Source: JANXXV01 sp038200305 (lineage in GTDB: Bacteria; Acidobacteriota; Terriglobia; Bryobacterales; Bryobacteraceae). From it: 64,000 nucleotides of DNA. The DNA lies in NCBI GenBank assembly GCA_038200305.1, contig JBBPYD010000153.1:18941-82940 (forward strand), read 5' to 3'. Below the pieces are notes generated by a model. The model did not search any database. It was not told the DNA's origin and saw nothing but the letters and a program-made list of their open reading frames with translations. Each line of letters begins with the position of its first letter. The first letter of the stretch is position 1. Both the position numbers and the translations under genes were made by a program. This document shows positions 61,572 through 64,000 of the stretch, piece after piece.

Positions 61572-63975
61572 TTACTCATAGCGCAAGGCCACAATCGGGT
61601 CGACACGCGTTGCGCGTATTGCTGGAATGCAGCAGGCCGCGAGTCCGAAAACGACGATCACCAACACGCCACAGGCCAGAGCAACCGGATCAAACGCCGC
61701 GACAGCCCACACCTGACTCGATATCAGCCGGTTTGCCGCAAAGCTGGCCAGCACGCCTATTAAGACGCCAACGCCGATCAGCCGTAGCGCCATACCCAAA
61801 ACCGTTTGGAATACGTCGCGCCGTCTGGCGCCAAGAGCCAGGCGAATCCCGATTTCCCGGGTTTGACGAGACACTGCATACGCCATGACGCCGTATACAC
61901 CCGTGCCGACCAGCACCAGACCGATGCCGGCGAACACGCTCAATAGCATTACGCTGAAGCGCGGACGCGCATACGAACCATCGCGAAGCATATCCTCCAA
62001 GGTTGCCGTCTGCCCCAGCATGATGTTGCTGTCGACCGCGCGAATCTCTTGCCTGACGGCGCTCAGGATCGGATGACGTTCGAACGAGCATCGCGCGGAA
62101 GCCGAGGCCGCTGACGGTGGAGGGAACGAAAGCTTCCGGAACGGCAGGTTCCTGAACGCCCTGATTCTTGACGTCCGAGACGACGCCGATGATCTCAAAG
62201 GACGGGTCGGGCATGGAATCCGGAGCGGCTGCAAAGCGGGCGAGCCGGATCTGCTTCCCTAGCGGATCCTCATTGCCAAAGTACTTGCGCACCAGCCTTT
62301 GATTCACCACCGCGACTTTTCCGGCGCTGAACAGGTCGCTCTGCGACAGGGGCCGGCCCCGAACAAAACGGAAGCCGAGCGTCTCGAAATAACCGGCGCT
62401 GCATAGTTGCACACGCCCGATCCATCGCTCGGTGTGCGCTTTGCCCGTAATATCCATGTCAGTCCCGATTCCACCGTAGGGCGGCACGCTGGTGGCCTCC
62501 GCCGCGCTGGTCACGCCGGGCGATGCCGAGACTCGCTGCAGGGCCGCCTCAAAGAACCTATGTTTCTGGGCCGGGGTGGCGTTGGGAAATAACATCCGGG
62601 TCACGAGAATGTTGTGAGGGCTGAACCCAAGGTCCACGTTTACCATGGAAAGGAAGCTGCGCATCAGCACTCCCGCGCTGGCCAGCAGAACGAGCGATAG
62701 CGCGACCTCAGAGACAACCAGCGAATTGCGGAGCTTGCCGTGCCGGCCTGCGCCGCCCGTTCCCTTGCCGGCGGTTGCCAATCCATTCGCCAAGTCCCGG
62801 CGGGTGGCATGCAGCGCCGGCGCAACGCCGAACAGCAGCGCCGTGAGCACCGCCGTGGCGAGACTAAACAGCAGCACAGGAACGTTGAGAGCGATTTCCG
62901 TTTCCACCGGGATCGTGTAAGGCGGGATGAATTGAACCAGTGCCTTCGTCCCTCCATAAGCCAGCAGGGCTCCCATGGTGGCTCCACCCAGCGCAAGTAG
63001 GAGGCTTTCCACTAGCGATTGGCGGAGAATCTGGAAGTGCGTTGCACCGACGGCGGCCCGGATCGCGATTTCTCTTTCGCGCGCGGTTGCCCGCGCCAGC
63101 AGCATATTGGTGACATTGCAGCACGCGATCAGAAGCAATAGACTCACGGCGCCGAACAGGGTGTACAACACCCATCGGAACTTCCCAACCACCCAATCGA
63201 TTACAGTAATCACCTGGACGGTGAACTTCTTCGGATAACGATCCGGATACAGGCGCGCAAGCCGTGCGCCTATGACATTCAGTTCAGCCTCAGCCTGTTG
63301 GAGTGTCATGCCGGGTTTGAGCCGCCCCTGCAACCAGAAGCCCTTCTTCATCGCATCGGGGTCACTGGCTACGGCGGGATCGGGGGTCCACACGTCCGCC
63401 ACGTGCCATGTAAAGCGTGGCGGCATGACGCCGATGATGTTCATTGGTTGATTGTCCAGAACGATGGTGCTGCCTAGCACCGATGGATTGCCGCTAAAGA
63501 AAGTCAACCAGGTTTTGTAGCTCAGGATTGCGACGGCCGGCGCGCCCGGTTTCACGTCATCGGCCGTGATCGCGCGGCCGATCAGCGGAGCGACTCCGAG
63601 AAAGTGGAATGAATTCGGAGTGACAGAAGCGACACTGAATGGTTCGGCGCCATATTCGGCCCGGTACACCCTCTCCGTGAGATTCGTGCCCACCGCTTCC
63701 TCAAATACATTACTCTGCTCGACGTAGGCGCGAAACTCTGGAATTGTCAGCGCGCCACGAAGTCCACCACGGCCTTGTCCGGTATCCTGAATCAACACGT
63801 CCACCATCCGCCGGGGATCCGTGTAGGGAAAAGGATTTAGCAGGACATTGTGAATGACGCTGTACATTACGGTGATGGCGCCAATTCCCAGCGCGAGTGT
63901 CAGCATTGCGAGGAGATTGAACCCAGGGCGTTTGGCGATTTCGCGTAGGCCATAACGAAGGTCATGGAGTAGCAT
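61572..63975 (-). pseudogene. ADOP-type MacB/FtsX permease with one frameshift
   Basis: From the ATG at 63975: LLHDLRYGLREIAKRPGFNLLAMLTLALGIGA, the periplasmic MacB_PCD domain, a first FtsX core (LYTLFGAVSLLLLIACCNVTNMLLARATAREREIAIRAAVGA) and a second half starting LVVSEVALSLVLLASAGVL: the duplicated two-core layout of ADOPs. At 62065-62075 the frame shifts; the correct continuation is ILSAVRQEIRAVDSNIMLGQ and the final FtsX core ending ATRVDPIVALRYE at 61575. About 800 residues if repaired. No ATPase or PadR gene is in view. The single shift could be an error, an inactivation, or programmed. Confidence 0.8.
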
Positions 63976-64000
63976 AGGTCAAGAATACATAAGATACGTA

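Noticed and set aside
1..64000. tRNA, rRNA or integrase/attachment sites marking a genomic island
   Set aside because: None were recognised by eye; no integrase or transposase frame is present, so an island boundary cannot be claimed.

Overview
The window looks like a chromosome segment of an Acidobacteriota member, probably Bryobacterales / Candidatus Solibacter-like. This is inferred from gene content: two cytochrome-c/DUF operons (DUF1592-type with DUF1552, and DUF1549/DUF1553 with DUF1501), a very large Oar-like TonB-dependent receptor next to a CRTAC1 (ASPIC/UnbV) protein and TPR proteins, 'orphan' MacB/FtsX permeases of the acidobacterial ADOP type, and a degraded copy of a small 'RHGLTAK' protein family that I associate with Solibacter. 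No rRNA, tRNA, complete transposon or CRISPR array was found.

Layout. 1-5.7 kb: lipoprotein-sorting-like protein (cut by the window edge), a radical SAM enzyme, a secreted unknown, an ECF sigma factor with an in-frame TAG plus its intact anti-sigma factor, and arsM. 5.7-7.6 kb: arsR preceded by an unlisted 46-codon gene with a CxxC, then a decayed PadR regulator/ADOP permease pair. 7.6-16.9 kb: ankyrin, DUF1552 and DUF1592-type genes in one operon, then an esterase-gluconolactonase fusion and two TPR proteins. 17-24.4 kb: Oar-like receptor, CRTAC1 protein, and a divergent GH51 arabinofuranosidase. 24.5-31.4 kb: amidase, then a tightly overlapped plus-strand chain MATE - PuuD-like - DinG-like - QueD - DinB - DUF4188. 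31.5-39.3 kb: an SDR with three frameshifts, a frameshifted TPR protein, DUF1501 + PSD1, an intact SDR, and a shredded Oar N-terminus.

39.3-46.4 kb holds a type I-G (old I-U) CRISPR-Cas effector operon on the minus strand: cas3, csx17 (cas8g), csb1 (cas7), csb2 (cas5/6). It has no cas4-cas1, no cas2 and no array. csx17 carries two single-base frameshifts. The 3' end of csb2 runs into DNA that is antisense to the Oar remnant, so the operon appears to have been cut inside csb2 by a deletion or rearrangement that also removed the adaptation genes and array. This decaying locus is the most unusual structure in the window.

46.4-64 kb is mostly housekeeping and intact: gatB; an operon of a soluble PRC/MgtE-N/CBS protein, a non-canonical NRAMP transporter, a small secreted protein and aroA; then the minus-strand run uvrB - DUF2520 - BrkB-like - phoH - ybeY - CNNM/CorC - era - BON. 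The window ends with an orphan HicB-like gene and a frameshifted ADOP permease.

About ten genes carry frameshifts or nonsense codons. All are accessory genes; the housekeeping genes are clean. That pattern favours real decay over random base-calling error, but several frameshifts lie in short homopolymers, so read-level confirmation matters.
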